Of a DNA stretch of 64,000 nt, positions 43,644 to 51,436 are shown piece after piece. A program made the translations under genes and the position numbers. A model generated the notes under the pieces. That model saw only the letters and a program-made list of their open reading frames with translations. It was not told the origin of the DNA and ran no database searches. The stretch's first letter is position 1, and every line of letters begins with the position of its first letter. This DNA is from Spartobacteria bacterium (lineage in GTDB: Bacteria; Verrucomicrobiota; Verrucomicrobiia; Chthoniobacterales; UBA10450). The stretch spans positions 142,491 through 206,490 of the forward strand of contig PMSN01000022.1 of NCBI GenBank assembly GCA_003167555.1. The letters are read 5' to 3'.

Positions 43644-45092
43644 ATGGATCGCGTCGCCGGCATAGAAACCGAATATGGTTGCCTCGTCAGCGGGGAAGAA
43701 GGCCGCCCGCATACCGATGCCTGGCCGGTCCGGGTGAAAAACTTCCTGTTCCGCCGCGCGCACGCCGGCGCGATCGACCTGCACTATCGCGATTACGAAG
43801 AGCCGCCGGGCAACGGCGGTTTTCTCCTCAACGGCGGCCGGCTCTACCTCGACATGGGCCACATCGAATACGCGTCGCCCGAGTGTCTGCATTTGCGCGA
43901 CGTGGTCACCTACGACCTCGCGGGCGATTACCTGCTCCAATCCGCTCTCGAAATGCTCGAGGCCACCGATCACGTCTCATTCATCAAAAACAACATCGAC
44001 CACAGCACCGGCGCGACTTTCGGCTGCCACGAGAATTATTTGATGAAGCGCGAAGCGCAATTCACTCCGCCGGTCCTCGGGACGTTGCTCGCCTTTCTCG
44101 CCACGCGTCAGATTTTTACCGGCGCCGGCCGCGTCGGGCAGGCGAACCCGCTCGCGTTCGACTTTCAATTCCCGCAAGCCGAGGTCGACGTCGATTTTCA
44201 ACTGAGTCAGCGCGCCGATCACATCGTCAACGACATCTATCAGTGGGTGCAATTCAATCGCGCCATCATCAATGCGCGCGACGAGCCGCTCGCGGATTAC
44301 CGGAAATACCGGCGGCTCCATCTGCTCATCGGCGATTCCAACATGAGCCCGTTCGCCACCGCGCTGAAGATCGGGACCACGGCCTGCGTCCTGTCGTTGC
44401 TGGAAGAAGGACGCCTTCCGAAGAATCTCATTCTGGGCGATGCGGTCCAAAGCACGCGTGACATCTCACGCGACGCGACCGGCGCGTGGATCGTGCGTCT
44501 CGAGAACGGCAAGACGATCGGTGCGCTCGACATTCAGTGGCAGTTCTACGACCTCGCACAGCGGCATCTCGGCGGCTCGAACGAAGAAACTGATTGGCTC
44601 CTCGAAAGCTGGAGCTTCACGCTCGAAGCGCTGGGCAACAAACCGGAAGCGCTGATCGGCGGCGTCGATTGGATCACAAAGAAGTGGCTGCTCGAAACTT
44701 TCATGGAAGCCGAAGGCATCGGCTGGGATGACCCCTGGCTCCAGAGTCTCGACCTCGAGTATCACAACATCGATCCCGAGAAGGGCCTCTTCTTCGGAGT
44801 GAATCCGGCGAAGCGGATCGGCGAATGGAACAACAGCGTCCGGCATAACGAGGCAAGTTATCACCCGCCTGGGAACACGCGGGCTCTCGGCCGCGCGCAC
44901 GCCGTCGCTTGGTTTCAGAAAGGTGAACAACCGTATGTGATCAACTGGGATTCAATCGCCTGCGATAATCGCGATTTCCTGGTGATGGGGAATCCGTTCG
45001 AGGTTTACACGGAGGAAGTAGGGAAGTTCCTGGCGCAACCGAGACCGAAGCCTTCGGTAGGGCAAGACTCTGTCGAGCCGGACGCGAGATAA
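43644..45092 (+). CDS. PafA/Dop-family Pup- or UBact-modifying enzyme
   Basis: A 482-residue carboxylate-amine ligase-fold enzyme. GIETEYG at residues 6-12 is the ATP/Mg strand; LNGGRLYLDMGHIEYASPEC (63-81) holds the catalytic Asp at about 70; FGCHENYLM, GAGRVGQ, IINARDEPLADYRKYRRLH and IGDSNMS follow in family order. The insertion called the Dop loop is replaced by a short segment, and FIKNNIDHSTGATFGCHENY resembles PafA more than Dop, so a ligase is slightly favoured over a depupylase. Such enzymes attach or remove small modifiers (Pup in actinobacteria, UBact in several Gram-negative phyla) for proteasome targeting. No modifier, proteasome or ATPase gene is visible nearby. The last ten residues are encoded by a palindromic repeat. 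Confidence 0.88.
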   Translation: MDRVAGIETEYGCLVSGEEGRPHTDAWPVRVKNFLFRRAHAGAIDLHYRDYEEPPGNGGFLLNGGRLYLDMGHIEYASPECLHLRDVVTYDLAGDYLLQSALEMLEATDHVSFIKNNIDHSTGATFGCHENYLMKREAQFTPPVLGTLLAFLATRQIFTGAGRVGQANPLAFDFQFPQAEVDVDFQLSQRADHIVNDIYQWVQFNRAIINARDEPLADYRKYRRLHLLIGDSNMSPFATALKIGTTACVLSLLEEGRLPKNLILGDAVQSTRDISRDATGAWIVRLENGKTIGALDIQWQFYDLAQRHLGGSNEETDWLLESWSFTLEALGNKPEALIGGVDWITKKWLLETFMEAEGIGWDDPWLQSLDLEYHNIDPEKGLFFGVNPAKRIGEWNNSVRHNEASYHPPGNTRALGRAHAVAWFQKGEQPYVINWDSIACDNRDFLVMGNPFEVYTEEVGKFLAQPRPKPSVGQDSVEPDAR

Positions 45093-45122
45093 GCAAACGG
45101 CTCCGCAGAGCGTCGCCCTACC
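45056..45122. repeat. REP-like palindrome, copy A
   Basis: Left arm GGTAGGGCAAGACTCTGTCG followed by AGCCG; right arm ACGGCTCCGCAGAGCGTCGC followed by CCTACC. The arms are inverted to each other. The same sequence with few changes is present at 46641-46700. This copy covers the end of the PafA/Dop-like gene and the gap to the convergent protease-like gene. Confidence 0.8.
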
Positions 45123-45143
45123 AAACAGATTACGAGCGCTCGC

Positions 45144-46724
45144 TCACTCCAGCCGCTGCAGCGCGGGCAATCCGTAATTCTTCTGCAGCGCGTCCGCTTC
45201 GCTCGCTACTTGCGCGGCCTCGAGCGCGATCTGCTTCGGATCTTCTTCAGTCTCGATCTTGATGAAACCGTTGAGCGGTTGCTTCACCGCTTCGGCGAGA
45301 TCGGCCAGCGATTTCACTTCCTTGCCGTTAACCTTCTTGATCGTCAAATATGCCAGTTCGTCGTAGCCGATCGTGGCGTTGGCCGGAAGAACCTGCGTCA
45401 AAATCACCACGCGCCGCTTGCCCTCCGGATAAAGCTCCGATTGAAATCGATCCTGATACACGAAGCGCTGCGGCGCGTCCTTTATCCAGTTCGCGCCCCA
45501 TTCCCGCAGGTACTGGCGCGATAGCTCCTCGAAGATCAGTCCGCCCAGGACGAAATAGAGCGGAGGCTTGTCGATGTTGTAGGGAGGAATCACGTAATCG
45601 TTCACGTCGTGATGATCGAGGACGAAGTCGAGCTGCATCGGCTTGCCTTCACGCTGGATGTGGACGGAGAGCGTGTCGCCGACAGAAGCGCGCGCCGTGA
45701 TCAGGTTCGTGAATTCAATCTTGCCGTAGAGCGGATCGACATAGTTCCCGTTCTGATCGATCTCGTTGTTCCCGACGGCCACGACAATATCTCCAACCTG
45801 CAATCCTGCTTTCGCCGCCGGCGTATTCGGTTCGATGCTCGTCACGTAAACGCCGGCCGCCTTGCCCGTCTGTCCCGCGAAACGGCGGAGCTGCGGATCG
45901 CGTGTCGGGAAAAAACTAAATCCCGCCGCGGCAAAGCCGCGGTAGTGCTGCGTTTCCGCGTCTTTCAAAAAGTGCGCGATGATGGGGGCGGGGATCGCAT
46001 CGAGGACCTGTGTCCGCGAATCATAACGTAGAAGCAAACCGGCCAGCTTGTTGTTCTTCACGAGCGGAACCGTGTAGCTGTTGTCGCGGTATTGCATCGA
46101 GATGCTCACGCGGTAAGTGAGAAATTGTCCGAGATCGGCCGGATACCGCGTCATCTGAATCGTCGTGACGAGGCCTTCGGTGACAACCAGCGCGCCAGTC
46201 GATTCCAATTGCCAGGCGGCGAGGCGATCGCCCACGACGGTATCGAGCGCGAGTTGCAACGGCGTGAGTCCATCGAGAAATTTTTTCTCCGTGGGTTCGA
46301 GGAGCGCGAGGTTCGCTTCGTAATCGACGACGACAACATTGGCCGCCGTCTTTTCGCCGGACTCCGCGCGTTCGAGCTCGACGTAATTTTGGTTCGCCAC
46401 CAGATCGGCCGTTACAAGGACGCGGCCTTGCGGCAGAACGGCGCCGAGCGCGCGCTTCGAGAATGGCGCCTTCTTCTGCCAGGGCCGCACATAATCGTAT
46501 GGCTGCCCGGTGACGTTCACGCGCACGAGCGAAAGCTCTTTCTGTTTAACGATAGTCTCGGGACCCTTCTGGGCCGCGAACGCGCCAAACGGCAAAATGA
46601 ATGCGAAAAATATCGCGAAGATGCAACTGCGCCCTCTGGTGGTACGGCGAGACTCCGTCGAGCCGCCGAATCCCACGGCTCCGCGGAGCGTCGCCCTACC
46701 ATTGTCGCTACAGAATCTCCTCAT
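45144..46724 (-). CDS. HtrA-like PDZ protein without catalytic triad (pseudoprotease)
   Basis: A 526-residue secreted protein. A trypsin-like fold (about 55-265) is recognisable by order of strands, but the His motif reads LVTADLVAN, the Asp motif YEANLALLE, and the serine loop SMQYRDNSYTV, so none of the triad residues is present. A PDZ domain follows (about 285-400: YVTSIEPNTPAAKAGLQVGD) and a second PDZ-like part near the end (LAYLTIKKVNGKEVKSLADL). The ATG shares a base with the stop of the upstream active protease (TGATG), so the two are co-translated, probably as partners. The signal peptide (CIFAIFFAFILPFGAFA) begins only at about residue 35 because a 60-bp palindromic repeat is inserted in frame near the N terminus. 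Confidence 0.82.
   Translation of the reverse strand: MRRFCSDNGRATLRGAVGFGGSTESRRTTRGRSCIFAIFFAFILPFGAFAAQKGPETIVKQKELSLVRVNVTGQPYDYVRPWQKKAPFSKRALGAVLPQGRVLVTADLVANQNYVELERAESGEKTAANVVVVDYEANLALLEPTEKKFLDGLTPLQLALDTVVGDRLAAWQLESTGALVVTEGLVTTIQMTRYPADLGQFLTYRVSISMQYRDNSYTVPLVKNNKLAGLLLRYDSRTQVLDAIPAPIIAHFLKDAETQHYRGFAAAGFSFFPTRDPQLRRFAGQTGKAAGVYVTSIEPNTPAAKAGLQVGDIVVAVGNNEIDQNGNYVDPLYGKIEFTNLITARASVGDTLSVHIQREGKPMQLDFVLDHHDVNDYVIPPYNIDKPPLYFVLGGLIFEELSRQYLREWGANWIKDAPQRFVYQDRFQSELYPEGKRRVVILTQVLPANATIGYDELAYLTIKKVNGKEVKSLADLAEAVKQPLNGFIKIETEEDPKQIALEAAQVASEADALQKNYGLPALQRLE
46641..46700. repeat. REP-like palindrome, copy B, inside a signal-peptide region
   Basis: GGTACGGCGAGACTCCGTCG followed by AGCCG on the left and ACGGCTCCGCGGAGCGTCGC followed by CCTACC on the right; close to copy A at 45056-45122. 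Its 60 bp equal 20 codons, so it adds about 20 residues (GRATLRGAVGFGGSTESRRT) to the pseudoprotease N terminus without breaking the frame. Confidence 0.8.
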
Positions 46725-48319
46725 CAGCTTTTGTTAGGATCCGCAGTCGCTGGCTTGTTGGCCGGCTGCTCTTCCAGGTTTTGTTCCACTCCCACGTTGT
46801 AGCGGGTTTTGATTCTCTCCCGGGCGGATTCAACTTCCTTCGGATCGAGCACGAGCGGCGGTCCGTCGCCGATCATGCGCACGACAAAGCGGTCCGCCGG
46901 CTCCGAGAAAGCCTTCGCCAGATCGTTGAGGGTTCGGATTTTTTCCCCGTTGATCTCATCGACGATGCTGGCGCGATACGCGGTGAGATAAGTGTTCGTG
47001 GGATCGGGCAGAATGTTGGTCAGGATCACGACTTCGGGATGTTCGAGGTAGATTTGCTCGACGACGAAGTAATCGAAATAATGCCGGATGCGGAGATCGC
47101 TCGGTTGATACGCGTCGATTAAGTCGAGGGAGAGCGGCTGGAACAGGAGGCCGCCGTAAAGCACATAACGCGGCTGCACATCATAGGCGTGCGAGAGATA
47201 AAGATACGGCCAGACCGAGCCGAGCTCGATGTTGACCGTGAGCGGCTTCTTGTCCCGCAGGATTTCCAGCTTCACGATATCGCCTTTGAATTTTCTCTCG
47301 ACCACCTCGGGCATTTCAACGCGGTCACCATCCAGCTCCACGGTCCCGTCACTCGCGATGGGATGATCGTCGATCGCCAGGAGCACATCGCCGGACTGCA
47401 AACTTTTCGCGGAAGGGCCCGCCGCGATGACCGTACCGACGAGGACGCCGCGGTCGTCATCCTTCAACCCGAGAAAATGCCGCTGCGCCGGGTTTTGAAG
47501 TTTCGCAGTGGTCACTCCGAGATCGACATATTTGTCGTAGTGACCGTCCTTGATGTCTGTCAGGAAACGCTGAATCACCGGCGTGGGGATCATATACGCG
47601 ACGCCTTGCGCGACCTCCCCGCTGTAACCTTGGAAGGCGACGCCGACCACTTTCGCGTTCTGCATCACCGGGCCGCCGCTGTTACCGGGATTGATTTGCG
47701 CACTGATCTGAATCGCGAGATGGGAATCAATCGACGAATGGGTGTAGAGCTGGAAATCGATGCGCGAAACGATCCCGGTGGTGACCGACATGCGCTCGCC
47801 ACCGAGCGGGTAGCCATAGGCTGAGACAGTCGATTCCAGCTCGGGAATTCCGCCGAAGGTGAGGGGAACCATGTTTTTGAAGAAATCCTTGTCCACGTTG
47901 ATCAGCGCCAGGTCGCAATCGTGCGCGACGAACAAAACCGTCGCCGGATATTTGTTCGGATCGCCGTCACGCTCGACGGTGAGATAGCGCGAGTTGCTGA
48001 CGACGTGGGCATTCGTCATGATGCGATTGCCCTCGATAACGAAACCGGCGCCGATACCGCGCTGGATTCCGCCCGAGTTCCAGGGCGCCCGCTCGTCCGG
48101 CTCGACTTCCGTTGCGGTGATGCGGACGAGGCTCTTCTGGATTTTTCCGTTTGGACGCAGCGGCACCGCCGGCGGCGCGACGACATTAGGCAGCGGCGCA
48201 GCAGTGGGGCTGGCGGGAGTCTTCGTTTCTCCCGGCTGCGCCGGGGGACTCTTCTGTTGCGCGCGCGTTTCTCCGCCCACCACAAACAGAATCGACAACA
48301 ATATTGCGCAACGCCTCAT
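46724..48319 (-). CDS. HtrA/DegP-like serine protease with PDZ domains
   Basis: A 531-residue secreted protease, signal peptide about 1-20, then a Pro-rich linker (about 22-58). The trypsin domain is complete: MTNAHVV with His105, HDCDLALI with Asp136, NPGNSGGP with Ser214. PDZ domain about 300-370 (GVLVGTVIAAGPSAKSLQSG), and a second PDZ-like segment near 440-500. A Pro/Ala-rich tail ends the protein. HtrA enzymes degrade or refold damaged envelope proteins. It is followed, with a one-base overlap, by a paralogue lacking the triad, so the unit is an active/inactive pair. Diverges from nothing close: the CDF gene downstream-left is on the same strand, 125 bp upstream. Confidence 0.92.
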   Translation of the reverse strand: MRRCAILLSILFVVGGETRAQQKSPPAQPGETKTPASPTAAPLPNVVAPPAVPLRPNGKIQKSLVRITATEVEPDERAPWNSGGIQRGIGAGFVIEGNRIMTNAHVVSNSRYLTVERDGDPNKYPATVLFVAHDCDLALINVDKDFFKNMVPLTFGGIPELESTVSAYGYPLGGERMSVTTGIVSRIDFQLYTHSSIDSHLAIQISAQINPGNSGGPVMQNAKVVGVAFQGYSGEVAQGVAYMIPTPVIQRFLTDIKDGHYDKYVDLGVTTAKLQNPAQRHFLGLKDDDRGVLVGTVIAAGPSAKSLQSGDVLLAIDDHPIASDGTVELDGDRVEMPEVVERKFKGDIVKLEILRDKKPLTVNIELGSVWPYLYLSHAYDVQPRYVLYGGLLFQPLSLDLIDAYQPSDLRIRHYFDYFVVEQIYLEHPEVVILTNILPDPTNTYLTAYRASIVDEINGEKIRTLNDLAKAFSEPADRFVVRMIGDGPPLVLDPKEVESARERIKTRYNVGVEQNLEEQPANKPATADPNKS

Positions 48320-48443
48320 CGGAAGTCCGAGAAGATGAAACAGATGATCGATAAAGCAACTGTCCCAACTCGTAATCGTGCTCCAAGTCGCGCTCGTGAT
48401 CGAAGCGGGGTGGAATCAATCGGAGACGATTACGAGCCCGAGT

Positions 48444-49361
48444 TCAAACCACATGAACCGGCGCTTGCTGGCACGGTCGATCGCAGTTGCCGCACTCGAT
48501 CTGCGTCGTCGCGTGTCCGATGCCAAAACGCTCCCGCAATTCGTCGCAGACATCGTGTAGAAAAAGATCGTTCCGCGGCGCTTCCTCCATGACGAGGTGA
48601 ACTGTCAGCGCAACTTCCGTCGTGCTCATTGCCCAGATGTGGAGATCATGCACCGCAGTCACGCCAGCCAATCCCGCCAGATAATCTTCGACCGCGTGCG
48701 GATCGATTCCTTCCGGCACGGCATCCATCGACAGGTTGATGGACTCGCGGAGCAAACCCCATGTTCCCCAGACGATGACGGCGCCGATCGCGAGGCTGAC
48801 AGCCGGGTCGAGCCAGTGCCAGCCAGTCATCCGAATCGCGAACGCGGCGATAACCACGCCGACCGAAACCACCGCATCGCCCGCCATATGCAGAAACGCT
48901 CCCTTCAAATTCAGATCGCTCTTGCGCCCCGCCATGAAGAGCCACGCGGAGATGGTGTTGATGACGATGCCTGCCGCCGCAACCGCCATCACGGTACCGC
49001 CGGCCACCGTTTCGGGATGCGCAAAGCGCCGGATGGCCTCGACCGTGATTCCTCCGACCACGACCAGCAGCACGATCGCATTAATCAACGCCGCGAGGAT
49101 CGACGATCGCCGCCAGCCATAGGTGCGGCGCTTTGTCGGTGCGGATCTCGTGAGATACGTCGCGCCCCAGGCGAGCAAGAGACAGAACACATCGCTCAAG
49201 TTGTGACCCGCGTCGGAGATCAGCGCGAGCGAATGCGCCGCGAGGCCGTAGAAAACTTCCGTGGCCACGAACCCGAGATTCAAAACGACGCCGATCGCAA
49301 ACGCCGCGTTGTTACTCGGCGGTCCGTGCGAATGGCCCGCGTGATCGTGATCGTGTGTCAT
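48444..49361 (-). CDS. Cation diffusion facilitator (zinc/cadmium-type exporter)
   Basis: A 305-residue membrane transporter with six spans. A His-rich N terminus (MTHDHDHAGHSHG) precedes span 1. The metal site in spans 2 and 5 is DAGHNLSD and HMAGDAVVS (HxxxD pattern), typical for Zn/Cd/Co exporters of the CzcD/ZitB group, driven by proton exchange. The cytoplasmic C-terminal domain contains VHDLHIWAMS, the CDF dimerisation strand, and ends with a CGNCDRPC cysteine cluster that may bind metal. No metal-responsive regulator is adjacent. Confidence 0.9.
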   Translation of the reverse strand: MTHDHDHAGHSHGPPSNNAAFAIGVVLNLGFVATEVFYGLAAHSLALISDAGHNLSDVFCLLLAWGATYLTRSAPTKRRTYGWRRSSILAALINAIVLLVVVGGITVEAIRRFAHPETVAGGTVMAVAAAGIVINTISAWLFMAGRKSDLNLKGAFLHMAGDAVVSVGVVIAAFAIRMTGWHWLDPAVSLAIGAVIVWGTWGLLRESINLSMDAVPEGIDPHAVEDYLAGLAGVTAVHDLHIWAMSTTEVALTVHLVMEEAPRNDLFLHDVCDELRERFGIGHATTQIECGNCDRPCQQAPVHVV

Positions 49362-49419
49362 CGCTCCGCCAAAGTTAGGAGCTTAAGGGCGACCGGCAAG
49401 GTGCCTGTGTTACGAAATC

Positions 49420-51198
49420 CTACGCCGCCGCATGCTCGTGCGCATGCTGCCGCCGATGCTCCTGCGCGATGAAGGCTGGCGCCGAGGGCGTATGAAACAT
49501 TTCGAGATCGTCGACGTCGTGATCGGTGACGGGGGTGAGCGCGACATCCATGTATTTGAATCTCTTCGGATCCGCCTTGATCCGCTTATAGAGCCGGCGC
49601 AACCGACTGTAGAGCGTTATCAGTTTCGCCATCTTGGTCACCGATTCGACCCAGTATTTTGGATAAAACTTCCAGATCGCCTCGCGTGGCAGGCCGGGCC
49701 GCCGATCGCGCCGGAACTTCAAACGAAACAGGCCGCTCTCGAGCGGATGGACCTTCTCAAGATGAATGGAGCTCATAAACCAGGTGATGAGCACGAGCGC
49801 ATTGTTGGCCCGCCCTTTCTTGGCCACCAGCCGCCGCAACACCGTCTCCATGTGTTCCATGGTATAGTAGGTTTCCCAGGCGGTGAGGTAAGCCCGTTCC
49901 CATTCCGCGCGCGACATCTTCGGGTGCGGCGCGCAAACGTGATTCAAATCGTACCGATTCAGATCCGCATCGATCTCCACGCCGGCGTTGACCAGCTTCT
50001 GGTGATCCTCCGAGCCGGGCAGCGGCGTCAGGAAGAAAAACTCCAGGATGTCGACCGGCAATTCTTTTTTCACGATCTCAACGTCGCGCCGGATGGACTC
50101 GACCGTGTCGTTCGGAAACCCGGTGATGTAGCCGGCGTAAGTGATGATTTTCGCCGCCTTCCAGGCGAGCAGCATCTTGCGATACTCGGTGATCTTGTTC
50201 TGTCGCTTGTGCGCGCCGGCCAGGCTGTCCGGGTTGATGTTCTCCAAGCCGATGAAGACGCGCCGCACGCCCGCCGCAGCGCATTTCTCGATAAAGTTCG
50301 GAAGCTTGTGACAAAGCGTGTCCACCTGGATGATGAACGACAGCTTCAGCTTCGCGACTTCGCGCAGGTGAATGATCCGATCGAGGATCACCTCCCAATC
50401 CTTATTGCGCGCAAAATTGTCGTCGGTAATAAAAAAGCTGCGCAGTCCCTGCGCCACGTTCTCGCGGATGATCTGCTCGACGTCATCGGGCGAACGGCGG
50501 CGGGACTTCCGTCCCTGGACATTGATGATCGTACAGAACGAACATTGGAACGGGCAACCGCGTCCCGCATCGAAGCTGGTGACGTGGCCCACGGTGCGCG
50601 CGGCGCGGACGGAACTGATGAGCGGAATCGGCATCCCTTCGATGCCCGGCAGGTCCGCCATGAAATTGTAGAGCGGCTTGAGCGTTTTCGCGAAAGCGTC
50701 TTGCAACACTTGTTCCAGCCTTCCTTCCGCTTCGCCGGCAAAAAGCGAGATGCCCATCGCCTTGGCCCGATGGAGATCGGGATCGTTGCCCCCCAGCATG
50801 CTCATCGTCCCCGAGACGTGGAACCCGCCGATGGCTACCTGGATGCCGCGCGCGAGCAAAGGCTTCGCCAGATCGAGCGTGTGCGGAAATTGGTTCGACT
50901 GCACGCCGACGAACATCACCATGCCCGCGCCGGCCCCCTCGATCATGCGCGCGAGGCGTTTCGGCCGGATGCGCGTGTTCGTCTCATCAAAGGGATGGAT
51001 CTCTATCTCGACGTCATCACCAAGGACATGGCGCTGGGCGCAATCGCGGGCCAGGCCATAGAGCGCCGCGAGCGTGTTGGACGGAATCGTCGAGCGCAGC
51101 CATTGGATCACGTACCCGTCGTCGTCATAGTGCGACGGCTTGACCAGCACGAGGCAGAAGCGCTTCGTGGCGCGCGGAGATGGAGCAGGATTCAGCAT
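49420..51198 (-). CDS. B12-binding-type radical SAM protein (paralogue 2)
   Basis: A 592-residue enzyme from the ATG at 51196-51198. The N-terminal part (about 10-190) is a Rossmann B12-binding-like domain (LVKPSHYDDDGYVIQWLRST, GVQSNQFPHTLDLAKPL), but the DxHxxG base-off motif is not seen. The radical SAM core (about 200-430) starts FDAGRGCPFQCSFCTIINVQ with the three cluster cysteines in CxxxCxxC spacing, followed by FFITDDNFARN and FIGLENINPDSL. The C-terminal domain of about 150 residues ends in a His-rich tail (EHRRQHAHEHAAA). Such proteins methylate or rearrange lipids and other substrates; the substrate is unknown. It lies directly after a very similar paralogue. Confidence 0.88.
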   Translation of the reverse strand: MLNPAPSPRATKRFCLVLVKPSHYDDDGYVIQWLRSTIPSNTLAALYGLARDCAQRHVLGDDVEIEIHPFDETNTRIRPKRLARMIEGAGAGMVMFVGVQSNQFPHTLDLAKPLLARGIQVAIGGFHVSGTMSMLGGNDPDLHRAKAMGISLFAGEAEGRLEQVLQDAFAKTLKPLYNFMADLPGIEGMPIPLISSVRAARTVGHVTSFDAGRGCPFQCSFCTIINVQGRKSRRRSPDDVEQIIRENVAQGLRSFFITDDNFARNKDWEVILDRIIHLREVAKLKLSFIIQVDTLCHKLPNFIEKCAAAGVRRVFIGLENINPDSLAGAHKRQNKITEYRKMLLAWKAAKIITYAGYITGFPNDTVESIRRDVEIVKKELPVDILEFFFLTPLPGSEDHQKLVNAGVEIDADLNRYDLNHVCAPHPKMSRAEWERAYLTAWETYYTMEHMETVLRRLVAKKGRANNALVLITWFMSSIHLEKVHPLESGLFRLKFRRDRRPGLPREAIWKFYPKYWVESVTKMAKLITLYSRLRRLYKRIKADPKRFKYMDVALTPVTDHDVDDLEMFHTPSAPAFIAQEHRRQHAHEHAAA

Positions 51199-51266
51199 CA
51201 CGGTTTTCGAAGTGCCCACCATACACAACATCACCCAGCCCGACAGCAATTTTCCCTCTGTCGATT

Positions 51267-51419
51267 GGGGAGCGCAGGCTGCCAGCCTGCCGCGCCCGGC
51301 AGCTTGCCGGGCGCATCTTCAGCAACGTAGTCTCGCGACTCAGCGATAATTTGCGTAAGGCGCTGTTACCTATTCGCGGCAAGCTGCCGCGATGTGCAGG
51401 CTGGCAGCCTGCGCTCCCC
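51267..51419. repeat. 153-bp element with perfect 24-bp inverted termini
   Basis: The left terminus 51267-51290 (GGGGAGCGCAGGCTGCCAGC plus CTGC) and the right terminus 51396-51419 are perfect reverse complements. Each terminus contains a small palindrome (GCAGGCTGCCAGCCTGC), and next to each lies another hairpin (GCCCGGCAGCTTGCCGGGC on the left, CGCGGCAAGCTGCCGCG on the right). It sits alone between the two radical SAM genes. The layout is like a non-autonomous MITE; no flanking target duplication is evident. Confidence 0.75.
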
Positions 51420-51436
51420 ATCGAAGGAACTCGTAC

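Noticed and set aside
49432..51330. 632-codon plus-strand frame
   Set aside because: Antisense to the radical SAM gene; a similar antisense frame exists over the paralogue, so it mirrors the coding strand.
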